Shown: positions 24,563 through 41,957, numbered from the stretch's first letter. The stretch: DNA of 64,000 nt from Latrodectus hesperus (GCA_037975125.1 CM075857.1:42338436-42402435); one strand, 5' to 3'. The notes: generated by a model not told the origin, from the sequence alone. Made by a program: numbers and translations.

Positions 24563-25555
24563 GTGTCGCTCAATTTCTATCAATTGCAAATATTTTTTCC
24601 AAAAAAGTTTAAAATGATTTTTATGGATTTCTAAATTTGAAAAAGAACAAAAAATATTTGGAAAGTAAAATATAATTGTAGATTTTACTTAATACAAACG
24701 TCATATTTTGAGATCAAAGGATTAAATATGTTTTAACGATTCATAAATGAAAACAATGCAGAGAATAAGTTATGTATGAATGATTTCATATGAAATTTAT
24801 CATAGGTATTTAATAAACTTCATTCTTGGTACGCTTAATACATCTACAAATTCGTAAGATTAAATTTTGTTACATGATTCTGGTATAAATATGCAATACA
24901 GAATTTCATAAAGTTTTTTGAATCTACAATGTTTAACAAGTTTATAAAACGTTTGATTACTCTGCAAATTTCAGAATTAAGAACACATATAAAATCAATG
25001 ATTATTTCTTTAACTGTCTCAATAGTTTCTCCATAATCTGGAATTATGAAATTAGCAATTTATTAGCTGGAATTATATTTTCACACTTTGGTAGAAATTA
25101 TTTAACATGATTGAATTAAAATATCATCATTTTAAGCTATTTTTAGTCTGTAATAACAATATTTCAAACTATTAAGAGTTTTTACGAGCAAAAAAATTTT
25201 TTAAATATGCAGAGACGATATTTCAAGCTAATCAAGCTTAGATGTTGCAATAATGAATCGTGATAATTGTTTGACTATTTTATCACATTAAAATCAGTTG
25301 AAAAATTTTGCAAACGCAGAAAATAAATAAAAATATTTATGTTGGCGTTTATTAAATCTTATGTTGTTGCAATAATTTGTTTTGATGCTATTAAAACCAG
25401 CACCTTAATAGACTGAATCGCTTATTGCATCAAAATATCTGGTTAAAATTCAGATATAAAATACATGTATTCATTTCTTACCCGCGTAATAGCATATATT
25501 TCTTTCCAAATAATACGCTTTTATTTTACGATATGTGAAATGATTTCTTTTTTCA
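24563..25555. other. AT-rich spacer
   Basis: Nothing recognised. Confidence 0.6.
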
Positions 25556-25559
25556 CATC

Positions 25560-26119
25560 ATTTGGGAAAGAGAGCAGAAACACGAGTCAGTTTCAATCTT
25601 CCCGCGTAGACCTTTCCCCTCCTATTCGTATTCTATAACATTGTGTTAATTTTCTAAGATGAAAGAGAAAAAAAATCGATTATTTCGTAGGAGAGGCGCT
25701 GTAGTCGGACAGCGATGCGTTCGGCAGTCAAAACCGAAGAGGCCGTGTCCGAAAAATCCGATCAGTGGGACGCCATGTTACAGATCGGTAAGGACGTGCG
25801 TTGCTGGTTTTCCTTTGCCACACTAGCCAAACGTGCTCCGGTTCAGCGTCTTTACTAGTTTTGTTTTTAACACGCTACTCCAAACGATTTCTTCTTCCGC
25901 GTTACTTTCGCACACGCAGACGATTTTATTTCAGTTAAAAAGAAGCATTATTTAAAATACTTTCGAGTTGCCAAAGAAAAATAAAAGTTTTAAATGATGT
26001 GAAAAGCATTTAAAGGTAAGAACTTTTATTTAATTTTATTATTTCTATCATTATTGACATGACTTCGTGGGGCTCGTCGACATGTGAGTCACGGTCTCGT
26101 GGGCCGCACTTTACCTCCT

Positions 26120-26120
<1 letters not shown>
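25560..26120 (+). promoter_or_regulatory. CpG-rich island, candidate promoter and 5' exon region
   Basis: In a window where CG is rare, this block holds many CpGs (ACGAGTCAG, CCCGCGTAG, AGAGGCGCTG, GTCGGACAGCGATGCG, ACGCGCTAC-like runs) and three donor-like sites: G|GTAAGG at 25788, G|GTAAGA at 26016 and T|GTGAGT at about 26090. No transposon hallmark is seen. An unmethylated CpG island with a gene's 5' exon(s) fits, with a long intron to the right. No TATA box stands out. Confidence 0.5.
25715..25787 (+). CDS. Candidate first coding exon, unknown protein
   Basis: ATG at 25715 starts 24 codons (MRSAVKTEEAVSEKSD, then QWDAMLQI) plus one base before a G|GTAAGG donor, giving a phase 1 intron. 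The peptide is acidic and looks soluble, and the codons end mostly in G or C, unlike the surrounding DNA. A second frame starting at 25659 is also open through the donor (MKEKKNRLFRRRGAVVGQ...), so the frame is not settled. I do not recognise the protein. A 5' UTR exon is the main alternative. Downstream exons are not visible within the window. Confidence 0.35.
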
Positions 26121-30701
<4,581 letters not shown>

Positions 30702-30809
30702 ATACACATACAAACAGTTCTTCAAGGCGCACGAAGAAATAATGCATACGACAGAGACAAGACACTGCTCAATGATGAGAACACATAGAGAAAAAAATCT
30801 TTATTAATT

Positions 30810-31889
30810 TCAAACATTTTCCACATGAGTGCCATCACAGGCAATTACGCATTGCATGCGGGAGACGGTGGACAATGTCGCTGCACGCAACATGGCACGA
30901 GGGATATTTCCAATCTCACGCCGTATAGAATCCTTTAAGTCCGACAATGTTTGAGGATTGCACAGATAAACTCTGGATTTGAGATAGCCCCAAAACCAGA
31001 AATCCATAGGCGTCAGATCTGGGGATCGCGCAGGCGACGGAAAAGGATAATAGCGTGAGATGATGCGATCACCAAAATGCTGATCCAGGAGCCTTTTAAC
31101 TGACCTCGCTATATGTGGAGGTGCGCCATCTTGCATCCAAACAATGTCATTGAGTGCATTCAGCCGACGCAACTCCGGTAAGACATAATTTTTCAGCATG
31201 GCTGCATACCGAGGGCCCGTTATAGAACATGTTGCAGGGCCAGTCGGGGTCGTTTCCTCAAAGAAGAACGGGCCCAGAACAAATGTAGCTGTAATGCCGC
31301 ACCACGCAGTCACTTTGGCGTCAAATAATGGTACTGGCGCCATAGCATGAGGATTCATCTCTCCCCAGTGCACACAATTCTTTGTGTTAATGCTGCCATT
31401 TAAGGTGAAATGCGCCACGTCCGTCCATAATATGCGAAGTGGCCAGTCGTTATCCGCATCATATCGTAACAAAAATGCATTTGCGAAGTCCAGACGTTGT
31501 TGTGGGTCACCCGGCTCCAACATCTGGACGCGCTGGAACCGATAGGGAAACATGTGAAGTACCGAGCGCAAGAGCTTGCGGACCGTTGAGTTCGGAATAT
31601 CCAACACGCGCGCTATGCCTCTTGCGGTTTCTGTGTGTCCTGCAGTCACTGTATGGTGCACTTCCATGACAACGTCCTCAGAAACAGTTGGCCGTCCGGA
31701 GCGCTGTTTGTCACAGGTGCAGCCTGTATCTTCGAATTTCCTCACTAAATCACGCAGAGCTTGCAGAGTACATGGGCCGCGTCGTTGTCGATGATTGCGG
31801 CGATACACACGCAAGGCTTCCGCAGCGTTCATCCCATTTTGGTAATAGAGTTTGATCAATTCACCGCGAACTTTCCTAGGAAGACTCAT
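30810..31889 (-). CDS. Mariner-like transposase, intact, D,D41D
   Basis: 359 codons, uninterrupted, starting MSLPRKVRGELIKLYYQNG. Residues ~1-60 form an N-terminal helix-turn-helix-like DNA-binding region. SGRPTV at 64-69 is the usual hinge between the two binding subdomains, and a second helix-turn-helix-like segment (ETARGIARVLDIPNSTVRKL) spans ~87-106. The catalytic triad reads D157 (ILWTDVAHF), D254 (VWMQDGAPPH) and D296 (SPDLTPMDFWFWGYLKS). There are 41 residues between the last two, the spacing reported for the rosa-like branch of IS630-Tc1-mariner. It would cut and paste DNA at TA sites by binding the long flanking inverted repeats. Family-typical length and no broken motif; one oddity is Val after the first Asp where Glu is usual (TDE). 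Confidence 0.93.
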   Translation of the reverse strand: MSLPRKVRGELIKLYYQNGMNAAEALRVYRRNHRQRRGPCTLQALRDLVRKFEDTGCTCDKQRSGRPTVSEDVVMEVHHTVTAGHTETARGIARVLDIPNSTVRKLLRSVLHMFPYRFQRVQMLEPGDPQQRLDFANAFLLRYDADNDWPLRILWTDVAHFTLNGSINTKNCVHWGEMNPHAMAPVPLFDAKVTAWCGITATFVLGPFFFEETTPTGPATCSITGPRYAAMLKNYVLPELRRLNALNDIVWMQDGAPPHIARSVKRLLDQHFGDRIISRYYPFPSPARSPDLTPMDFWFWGYLKSRVYLCNPQTLSDLKDSIRREIGNIPRAMLRAATLSTVSRMQCVIACDGTHVENV

Positions 31890-32081
31890 ATCGTCGGCAT
31901 GTGCGAGTTCCCGAATGACGACTTCGCATACCCGCTTGGTATTTTATAGGTTTCCTACGCTGAATATCTGGCGACCAGCGTTCTGTGATTGGTTTCTTGA
32001 CTCTGTCACATGCAAATTTATTGCGTGCGCCCAGATCGTGTTTTATTGGCCGGTTTTCAGAACTCTTTTTTGTGTTTGCAG

Positions 32082-32337
32082 AACACGTCCGTTTTTAGAC
32101 ATATCGGTACCGTTTCAACGCTATTTGGGGTTTTCGCATGTGCTGAACATTTTGCGATGGTAAAAAGTAGACGTTGCCATTCGAAAATTTCGAGTTTCTG
32201 TCACTATAACTGTAACCGCGAGGGCCACTGTGTTGCCATTCGCAGAATCTCGAGCGCATATCTCAAAAGAACTATATTTGAAATATCATCTTGATCGGTT
32301 AAATAGAATGGACGCTAGAAGTGCAGATGTTGGCAAA

Positions 32338-32339
<2 letters not shown>
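32082..32339. repeat. Right terminal inverted repeat of the D,D41D element, tip lost
   Basis: Mirrors 30444-30701. Ends ...GCAGATGTTGGCAAAGT, where the left arm would continue into the 18-base tip ending CACCCTG; instead (AT)n begins. Confidence 0.92.

Positions 32340-32394
<55 letters not shown>
32340..32394. repeat. (AT)n microsatellite between two transposons
   Basis: About 27 units form the entire spacer between two mariner-like elements in opposite orientation. Confidence 0.98.
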
Positions 32395-32398
<4 letters not shown>

Positions 32399-33399
32399 AT
32401 GATTCTAAATTGTATTTACAAATTAAAAGGGGTGATAGTACCCATTCATCCATACAAACAATAATTATACAAAGGAACACAGGGTCGCATTTCACTTTGA
32501 AAAGCAGAGAAGAGGAAAGTAGAAACGCATCAAGAATCTATCACGACTTTACAGTATGCAAATTTCCTTAGAGAAGAAGCAGCATATTGCTCTTATTGGT
32601 TACCTTAGAAAGCCAATCAGAGTAGACGTTGTCCTTTACAAGCGCAATCAACACGTTTAGTCTGACAACAATGCCCACTGTACAACCCGTTGACCACTGT
32701 TGACACCGGCAGAAATTTTCCGCAAACCTCCGGACAGGTATCCTTGGTGATTACCTGGTAGGCTCTTACATACATCATGCCAGACCGTTTGACCATCGCA
32801 ACATACCGTATCTTCTTGGAACAAGTCCCTCCCAGCTTATTGCAGGCTGTTCCCCTCCCGATCCTGAGAGACATGTGGTTTATGCTCGATGGAACCTCAG
32901 CACATTTTTCCATCACGGTCGGTAACTTATTGACTACCACATATCCGCTGTGGCTTAGCGGACCGGTGACTTGGTCTGGCCTCCTCGCTCACCGGACCTC
33001 AACCCACTGGATATTTTTTTCTTCTGGGGGCACATGAAATCTTTTGTATACGAGACGCCTGTGGACGCAACTGAAGATCTCGTGGCTAGAATTGTTGTTG
33101 TTGGGGGCACCAGTCGTTCTTTCGCTGGTGTCAACTGTGTTAGCAACACACATGGGCGGCATTTTGAGCATTTGCTTGGAGGTTTCCACTAAACAATAAA
33201 TATGATTGTGAAACTTTTGGTATTATTCATTCGCTTGCCCAACACTGTCGCAAGTGTCGGGCAAGCACTGTCAAATGGGAATTTTATCTTTTCTGCCTCT
33301 CAGAGTGGAATGCGACCCCTATGTTCCTATGTGATTATTGCTTGTCTGGATGATACTATCACCCCTCTTAATTTGTAAAAGCAATTTAGAATCACCCTG
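32395..33399 (+). mobile_element. 1-kb mariner-like element, internally deleted
   Basis: Termini of about 115-120 bp are inverted: the left arm (32395-32515) starts TAGGATGATTCTAAATTG, and the right arm (33283-33399) is the complement of CAGGGTGATTCTAAATTG. Both share the CAGGGTGATT tip with the neighbouring D,D41D element, but the rest of the arms differ, so it is a relative and not a copy. It is TA-flanked (33400-33401 on the right). Only the C-terminal half of a transposase gene remains inside. Confidence 0.88.
32700..33192 (+). pseudogene. Mariner-like transposase C-terminal remnant
   Basis: Frame 1 gives TIATYRIFLEQVPPSLLQAV and FMLDGTSAHFSITVGN with the second catalytic Asp (~32885). 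After a frame change, WPPRSPDLNPLDIFFFWGHM carries the third (~32985-33035), then KSFVYETPVDATEDLVARIV and a stop at 33192. The N-terminal DNA-binding half and the first catalytic Asp are absent. The 107-codon minus-strand frame over it is a shadow. Confidence 0.85.
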
Positions 33400-33402
33400 T
33401 AT

Positions 33403-33556
<154 letters not shown>

Positions 33557-33559
33557 TAT

Positions 33560-34420
33560 ATACTTGCGATTATCATCATAAAAATGTTTCTCCACATATC
33601 ACACTGTAAAGAAATAAGGTTATAAAATCCAGATTTTTATTTAGTTTCAGCAGTGAAGCACCGATTACAGGTCTCTAATTTATACGAGTTTTACGTGTTA
33701 ACGGGTCATTTTATTATATTTCAAATTCACACTGAACTATGTAATGTGTTTTGTTTATAGGAAACAAAATATCTGCTATATGTAGTTTTCAGAAATAGTT
33801 CATTCCGTTTATCCAATTTTCCATTTTAGTAAATATATTTAAAATTAAAACAGTAATTTTCTTGTAAAATTTTCTTTTAGGGTTTTTTAGAATTACCCTC
33901 ACAATAATGGATTCCATTCCTTTTATTTATTTTTGCGCTTTAATTTATTTTCTGAGAATTTTCTCTTTAGATATCAAGTTTACTTCAAAACAATTTTTCC
34001 AATTATTTTAAAAATAGAAACATCTCTTTTTAGTAAGTTTGGTCTATTTGCTGCATTACATTTCTATGAATCGAAGCTGTCTCTGAAAATTTAAACTACA
34101 CAATTTTATTTATTTTTATTAATGTTTGTTACCTGTATTTGAAGATTCATTTTGAATGTCATTCAATACATTTTTAAATATTTTTAGTTTTTTAATTGTT
34201 TATGAAAAACAAAAATGAATTTAACTGATTATCTTTAAAATATTTTTTTTGTGATATTATTTATTTCCTGTATAAATTTGTGGGTGATAGTAATTAGTAT
34301 AATAAAAAACCTGTTTATACAGTTAATTGCTATATTTGTAGTATGAAATTTCATGTAATAATTATTGTGAGAGACATACTTTCTTATTTCACAATCTAAC
34401 ATTTGAATATTGACGAGTGA
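33560..34420. other. AT-rich spacer
   Basis: Nothing recognised. Confidence 0.6.
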
Positions 34421-34421
34421 A

Positions 34422-34628
<207 letters not shown>

Positions 34629-35019
34629 CAATGTCTATATCATTAATAAATTAGAAAATTAGATAATATTAGAGATTCATTTGATGTAGATAAATGCAGG
34701 TCTTCGTATTTGAAAGTTTAAAATTAATTTTCTTGTTTAAATCATAGATAAGATATATGAGCTGTATTTTGAATTGTTTTAATTATAAAATGTTTTTGCC
34801 AAAGTTTCAAATTTAAATTATAAAGCTACTTGTTTTAAGATGCTTGTAGGAAATCCAATAAAGTTTCAACTATGTGAAATCTAAACTCAAAATATAAATT
34901 TAGTCGCTTTTAATTTTTAAAATAAAAAGAGCCTTGCATTTAAAATTTTTTCATTCTTTATTTATGATAAATTATTTTAACAAAATATTAGAAAAAACAT
35001 TTAAATCTTTATTTATTTT

Positions 35020-35129
<110 letters not shown>

Positions 35130-38100
35130 TACTATTATTGTTATTAATATTTATATTGGTATTCTTTTAACATTTATTAAAAAATCGACAGTTTTGAAGT
35201 ATAAGGTAATTATATTTGTATTAGCATAGCAATATTTCTTTAAAATAATAATAGCAATGATCTAAAAGCTTTTATAACATTCTTAAAATCTACTTAGTTT
35301 TAAAGTTTTTTGTGTTGTTGTAAAATGTCTTGAATAAATTGGAGAAAGGTATTGAAATAATTCATTTTCACTTATTTGTTTGATCTATCATTAATAGTTT
35401 ATGAAATTAAAAATGCTTATCATTTAATTTTAATTCAATATAAAACTATTTTAAAAAATGCTATAATAAACATTATAAAATAAGTCACGTAATTTCTGAA
35501 ATTATTATTGTCACACTTTATTTCAGGAATATAACAAGAATTCCACATGAAACTTGTTTCTGCATTTGTATTGTGTTATTTCCAGTAATTAATTTCAGAA
35601 TAAAGCATAATTAACTGCTTTATTCGCAGTTTTCTGCTCATATTTTATTTTATAAGACATGCTTTAACTTATTTACATATTTTCTTAATCTGCATATCTT
35701 CTTATACATTTCTTTTAGTCAAACTTTATATACTTTGTTTCAAATGATCAAATACTTTCTTTTTAATTGCTAATTAAAAACAAACCTTATAAGAACGCTG
35801 TTTTAGTAATCTATATGTATTACGCTTGTTATGTCTCACACCGGAAAAGTTTAAGATCTTCAAGACAATCAGTCACTGACAAAACACTGAAAATAATCAT
35901 TGGAGAAAATTCAAAATTAATTTCAAAGCTGCCGGCAGATGGCGATGTAATTGTGAAGTTGGAAACCTAATAAAATGGGATTTAAAACACCATCAATTGT
36001 AATGCAATTGCTTGCAATAAACAGAATCACCGCTATTTATATTCTGTTTTTTCCAACTCTTTTGCGAACAGAATTGTCAAGTATTGAATGGAAAAAATCT
36101 TAACACTTTACTGTCAAAAACCTTAATTGATAACCTATTGAATAGTAAATCTTGTCAGTCCCATTTGAAATTAATTTTGACTCATCAAAATCACATTCTT
36201 ACTTACTAATAAACATGAAAAACTTACTAAGAAATTTTCTTATTGCATACTAATAAACATAGCATAATAATATTACTTTTTTATTCCAGTATCACTTATA
36301 GTTTTTGATAAACATTATTGCCAATTACAATTATTGCATTTCCATTTTAAAGAAACCTTTGTGAACCAACTCTGTAATTTTTATCACAATTTTTACATAA
36401 TAACTGTAGTCAGTGGCATTTACACATTATTCGCCTGTATTTCATTTTTGGGTTCAGTATAGATACGGGTACCCCTTGGTTTGGAGATAAATTTAATTTC
36501 TGGTAAACTTTTATTTTCAGTGGTTTAACAAACGTAATTTAAGGTTTGCCATTCTGTTACTTACATCTTAGCGTTAAAAAAATCAAAGGCTACTCTTGAT
36601 TTTTTTAGTAAACTTTTACCTGTTTTTTGTGCTTGTTTAAGAACTAACTAAACTAAAGATACCTCAATAAACTAATAAATATTTTCAAAAGTTGTACTTT
36701 TTCGAAGTTTAAATAACACAATATAATCATGTTATTTAAAAATTGTATGTAATTTATGGCAGAAAATGGTAGATATTCGCTTTGTAACGTTTCGCAAAAC
36801 AGCTTTTTCTGGTAGAAATATTACCGTCATTCGACCATAGGCCAACATGATTACATAAGATTTATGTTATTTCCATTGCGTGATAAATAGGACTAAGAAC
36901 ATGAAATGCTTCTCAATGTGCTATTTTATGGATACGGTGCCAAAATTTCAGCCAAGTGACTGAGAATATTTGTATCCATTTGGCGAGAATTATGTTCCAG
37001 TCTATCCAATCAATGGCGTCCATTTGTTATTTGCATTCGCTGAATAGAAAATATCGTTTCATTCTCTTCTTTTCTTTCTTTTTTTTTGTAAATCTAGCTC
37101 TTAGTATTGATGTATTTGTAAAGAATAAAAAAGGAAGCAAATAACAGTGTCATGTAATATAATATATAAATTGTTATCTTTCCAACCGATGTTTCTAAGG
37201 TTATATCGATTTCGCATTAAGCATAAGATATAATGTTTTTTTTTCCTCTTACCAAAATTAGTTCATGGTAGAATTGACCAGAATCTATTTAATGGGGAGT
37301 AAAGTAGGTTCGAAACGACTTTTTTAAAAGAGGACTTAAAACTCATAAATTTATTTAATCATGGCTGTAAAAATAATGCTCGGCTTTTATATGAAACAAG
37401 ACAACTATTTACTGGGTTGTTGAGTTTAATACGAAAAGGAAAATAAAGAAATATATTTTGAGGGAAAAAACACATCCCCTAGGGGATTAATTGGACGACA
37501 ATAACCGAGAAATAGAATCGTAATCCATTTATAAAAGTAAATAAAATTCTCCATTAATAAAAAAGTCCATTTAATCATTAATGTAATTAATTCCACAACA
37601 TGAAATCCTTTGCTATAAAATTCTGTTTGCCAGAAAATCTTAAATGTGTTGTAAGCAATAAAAATATTCTGTTGGCTATTGTCAATAAGACAATATTGTA
37701 GGAACCAATGAAATATTCTATTTCTTTTTTGCGATAAAAAATAGTAGAAATGATAGAAATGAAAGCAAGTAAAAACGCTCTAATCGTTTGCTATCGAGTA
37801 AATTTTCGTTTATTAATGCACAATTTACGTTAAAGGCAGTCCCCCATGATTTGCTAAAGAAAATAAAAAAACTCGCGCGATATCTAAATAATTTCATAGT
37901 TGGAACGAAATAATTAAAAAATTTTCCTGAAAAGCGAATCCGTCAGAAAAAAATATTTGTGTTGAGGTAAATATAAAAATAAAAATATATATTAATGAAG
38001 AATGAAAGAAAAATTGGTACTAAATATTAAGAGAATGAAAATGGCAAAATTTAAAAAACAATTAACATAATATTGATATTAATAATATTTGCATACATTC

Positions 38101-39440
38101 AAAACAAAATATAAAAAACAGACTATAATGTATCCAACTTTATAGTATCAAACAATATGGAATGCATACAGAATAATATCATTTATAATGACTTAATTCA
38201 AAGAAATATTTTATTTGAAAAGTATTCGGTGTTGTTGTTAAATGTTTGTAGGTGCTGGCTGCTATCCAAAAACTTGTCTGTCCGATTCTTTCTCTTTGAA
38301 TTTAAGCTTTAATACTTGGCTGCCTTGTCTGTTCTTTAAAACATTAAGGTTTAAATATGTATACCAATATGTTCATTTGTAGATAAAAATTTTCATATAT
38401 GAATATTCATTTTAAACCTATAATTTCACTAAGAAATCAACAAAAGAAATTTGAATTTCTAGCTCTCTGAATATCAAAGAAGTATCTAGATGTTTTAATG
38501 ATGCAACATATGTAAAGGAAAAATATTTGCATGTGAATAGAATAAGAGCATTTGGTTAATTAAGAAGAAATTAAATTGGAAAATGTGTTCACTGAAATTT
38601 GCGTTCAAGAAGTAGACTCAATCATAAAATGTTCTTTTAATCCCTGAAAAGTAACAAAACAATAAAAAAATGTTCGTTGCATCTTTACATTTGAAAAATT
38701 AGCGTTAAAAAAATGAGTACTTTTCTGATAAAAATATTTATCAAATTGTTATTTTGTGGTAAAAAAAATATGATCAAAATGTTAAACTCAATTCAAATCA
38801 TTAAAATCCTTGACCATCAATGATTTCGTTAATCTTTCTTTTGTAATTACTCATTAGCAGTTTGAATGTATAATGCTTTGCAATTTAATTTTGATGAAAA
38901 TAAAAAAAGTTGATGAACGTATGAGTGAAGTCTGGTCAACTCTATAATTTTAAGTCTCATCTAGTTTCAATGGTAAGACAATGGTTTTTTGGAGTAGAAG
39001 ATCCTATTTTCAATCTCTTTAAAATAAAAGAAAAATTGTGTAGCATCTTGCCTCCCATATGCTTATTTGGAAGATTAGATGCTTAAAAATTCAATTCCTT
39101 AAATTTTTTTCCTAACGACATGGGAATATGGATAAATAATTATATAAATACAACCTAGGAAATATGGCGTATAAATGCGATCTAGAAAAACTTCTAAAAA
39201 CATTACTTTGAACTGCTTATAAGTGCTGTCGTCAATCGATTTATTTATTATTTATCTATCTTTTGGCATCTAGCAATAGTATTGTCACTCTAGATTCTAT
39301 CCACGTGATGCGAAGTTGTTTGCATTTTGTTATGTTGCAGAAGCAAATGCAGAAAATTTTATGCAGAAAAAACAATTTGTTAATTGGCTTAACACTCAAA
39401 CTTAGCTAAAGAGGCTATTAAATGTTGTTTCTATTTGTTT
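35130..39440. other. AT-rich region, no supported gene
   Basis: One 67-codon plus frame at 35767-35970 ends SKLPADGDVIVKLET, followed immediately by AATAAA overlapping the stop, which resembles a last exon and poly(A) signal. In DNA this AT-rich AATAAA is common by chance. Nothing else stands out. Confidence 0.5.
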
Positions 39441-39451
39441 ATATATATATA

Positions 39452-40510
39452 CGAGGGTCACTCTGAAATTTTTGAGATACAACTAGGTTTTTAAAGTTAT
39501 ACTTACAAAACTTTAGGTGTGTTCAAAGTAGTCTTCTCCAGCATCAATGCACTTTTGTAGACGAATTTTCCACAGATTAAATGCCTCAAGCCATTCATTT
39601 CTTCGAATAGATGAAAAAATGCATTTATAGCCACATCAATCTCTTCTTCTGAATGAAAACGACGTCCACGTAAGTTCTGTTTTAGATTAAAGAATAACTA
39701 AAAGTCGCACATAGCTAGATCAGGTGAATACGGCGGATGTTCGAACACTTTAATTTGTTTTTGCTTAAGAAACTCAACTGTTAATCCGGCTGTATGTGAA
39801 GATGCATTGTCATAGTGAAGCATTAGTCCCCTAACATTCAGTTCTTGTAGAATTTCTGGAAGACATTTAGTGGTATACCAGTTTGCTGTTACTGTCTTCT
39901 GTCCTTCCAACTTGATGGCTTTGACCAATCCCATACTTCTGAAGAAAACAGCCTACATTACTTTATTCAGTGCGCGTTGTTTTTTCACTATTGTCGGCGT
40001 GGGATCATCTTCAAAGACCCATACTTTGCTTTCTTGACGTGTTGGAACGTGAAAAAACGGTATATACGTTTCATCACCTGTTACAATTTTAGAAATGATG
40101 CGGTGGCTACCATCATTCAGCATATTATTTCTTTACTGATTCTGACACGCTCCTCTTTTTGATGCTCAGTTAGATTATGGGGAACACAACGGCAAACTAC
40201 TTTTTTCATATGTAATTCTTCATGAATGATTTTGCGTATGGCTGCGGATCCAATGTTAAGTTCCTTCTGTATCATTTGGTAGGTACAGAGATTATCCATT
40301 AACATTTTTCGTATGGCAGACACATTATCCGGGATTACTGCCGACGGCAGTAATCCTGTGTGTTCTTCATCCTGAAGAAAACTGCGACCTCTTCTAAATT
40401 TTCTAAGCCATCTGAATACAGTAGCACGAGCTGGAAATTCATCACCAAATGCTAATTGCAACCGTTGAACACATTCTTCTTGATTTAATCCTGCTTTGAA
40501 ATCTTAGAAA

Positions 40511-40512
<2 letters not shown>
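39452..40512 (-). mobile_element. Mariner (D34D) relic, 5' end replaced by (AT)n
   Basis: The left end has a short (TA)n, then CGAGGGTCACTCTGAAATTT, a typical mariner terminus, after a TA. The other terminus and the first codons are missing: sequence homologous to the transposase stops and (AT)n begins at 40514. Confidence 0.85.
39485..40508 (-). pseudogene. Mariner transposase pseudogene
   Basis: From the right: FKAGLNQEECVQRLQLAFGD, VFRWLRKFRRG (first helix-turn-helix), a second DNA-binding stretch (IRKMLMDNLCTYQMIQKELN), then a frame change near 40115 and a stop. Next come RIISKIVTGDETYIPFF with the first catalytic Asp, QESKVWVFEDDPTPT, LMLHYDNASSHTAG with the second, and YSPDLAMCDF with the third, exactly 34 residues on (mariner D,D34D). 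Beyond that, degraded 3' sequence reaches CIDAGEDYFEH near 39520. At least two frame changes and stops at ~39955 and ~39700. The N-terminal start codon is lost. Confidence 0.9.

Positions 40513-40513
<1 letters not shown>

Positions 40514-40596
<83 letters not shown>
40514..40596. repeat. (AT)n microsatellite abutting a mariner relic
   Basis: About 41 units that begin where the mariner coding homology stops. Confidence 0.98.
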
Positions 40597-40599
<3 letters not shown>

Positions 40600-40601
<2 letters not shown>

Positions 40602-41680
40602 ATATGTTTGAGTGTACTTTTCGAATGCTTGTGTTTAGATATTTTTGCTACAACAAAATGCTGTAGATATGCTTCGATAATTTTAAAGTGTGTAAAGAAT
40701 TCGAAATAAAGTGAATAAATGGGGGTTTTTTTTCAATGAAGTTTAAAACGCATGTATTGCTAAATTTTATAAATATATTTATTCATAAAAATCCGAAATT
40801 GAAACTTAAATGCAAGTGTTTAAAATTGAAAATAAGTTAAAATATTCTTTAAAAAATGTTTTTAAAAATTGTAAAAAAAAGTAAGTTTTGTAAAATTTGT
40901 ATTATATTGGTAGTTATTCTAAATTAGATTAGACATTATTATATTTCTGCTTGCATCACTGCATTTTTGATTGAGTTTTTTATTGCATTTTAAATAAACT
41001 TCTCTTGGTGAAATAAAAAAAAACTGTAATGCATAATACACTCACTTGTTTGTAATAGATATATAAATAATATGTATTTCGTTTGAATGGAAGAAAACAT
41101 ATCGATTATTTGTGTTTCAGAAGAAAGAAAAAAATACATTTTTCAAGTAAACATATTTGTTTACTTGCAAGCGCATGCAAATAAATTTGTTTATTAGCAA
41201 ATCATATTTATTTACTTGAATGCCCATACATAAAATCAAATGCCTAAACAATTCACAACACATTGAATTTTTATGTTTAATTTTAAACTTCACTTTAATA
41301 TAAATCAATAAAGAATAAAACAATTTAAAGAAAATATAATGTAATTCAAAGTTTCAATAGAATACAGTGAATGGACTATAAATCGACAACCAGCTCTGTT
41401 TCACACAGATGGAATTCGTATCAATTTAAAACAAATAAACTTGTTCTTTATATTACTGCGTAATGTCACATTACTTAAAATGTAACTTTTATCCTTAAAC
41501 TTTTTCTCATTTTTATGAAAGTAATTAAAATTTCAAATCTAATGTTGAGAAATGTTTTATTAAATAATTCATTTGAATTAAAACGAAAAAAAAAATCTAT
41601 ATTGTAAAATATCACTGGAGTTTGATGATTTCTTTAAGCCATTGAGTTTTCTATTACTTGTGGTACACATTCCTGGATTT
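40600..41680. other. AT-rich spacer with small repeats
   Basis: A 10-bp-arm palindrome (CAAGTAAACA...TGTTTACTTG) lies at 41144-41167, with a diverged TTTATTTACTTGAATG copy nearby. No gene supported. Confidence 0.5.
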
Positions 41681-41689
41681 AAACAAACT

Positions 41690-41945
41690 GTGTGGCTCTT
41701 CATTCGCCCTCAATTGTGACAGAGCCTCTAGAACCGCAATTTCCAGACTATCAAGCGGCCACACTAGGGGTCTCACTTGTTTCGAAGGTAGGAAAATCTT
41801 TGAGGTCTGCTCTAAATGTAAAACTGAGTAGCCTTCTCCTAATCACATCCTGGACTGTTTGGGACTTTCCAGGGAGGATATATACTTATTCACCCTTCTG
41901 ATCATTGATTTCCTTAAAGTCAACGGTTTGACGGACCTTGTCTGA
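41690..41945 (+). pseudogene. LINE reverse-transcriptase C-terminal tail, degenerate
   Basis: The end of the same kind of ORF2 as at 13151. One frame gives EGRKIFEVCSKCKTE, an in-frame stop, then PSPNHILDCLGLSRED (Cys/His knuckle C-x2-C...H-x3-C), and LLIIDFLKVNGLTDLV with a TGA stop at 41943-41945. It matches the HILKCLGF...DLMDLV end of the other copy. Upstream sequence to ~41690 is GC-richer and out of frame. Confidence 0.75.
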
Positions 41946-41957
41946 CTTCGTCAGACA
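41939..41957 (+). other. Stem-loop over the LINE stop codon (second copy)
   Basis: TGTCTGAC (41939-41946) pairs perfectly with GTCAGACA (41950-41957) around TTC, with the TGA stop in the 5' arm. Same placement as the stem at 13635-13661 but different bases in both arms. Confidence 0.8.

Noticed and set aside
24308..24589. 93-codon minus ORF with a plausible start
   Set aside because: Lies within the tRNA-derived SINE 24247-24552 and includes the translated A and B boxes.
31439..32294. Plus-strand ORFs of 62-103 codons over the transposon
   Set aside because: Antisense frames of the minus-strand transposase and its TIR; no coding features of their own.
32617..32940. 107-codon minus ORF
   Set aside because: Shadow of the plus-strand transposase remnant, which carries the recognisable D and SPDLNPLD motifs.
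35767..35970. Last exon ending SKLPADGDVIVKLET with an AATAAA at the stop
   Set aside because: No acceptor of quality, no upstream exon, and AATAAA is frequent in such AT-rich DNA.
36956..37144. 62-codon plus ORF with a hydrophobic segment
   Set aside because: The Phe run is a poly-T artefact; no start context, splice signals or homology that I can see.
41117..41323. Protein with repeated VNKY units
   Set aside because: Translation of small AT-rich palindromic repeats at 41140-41225.
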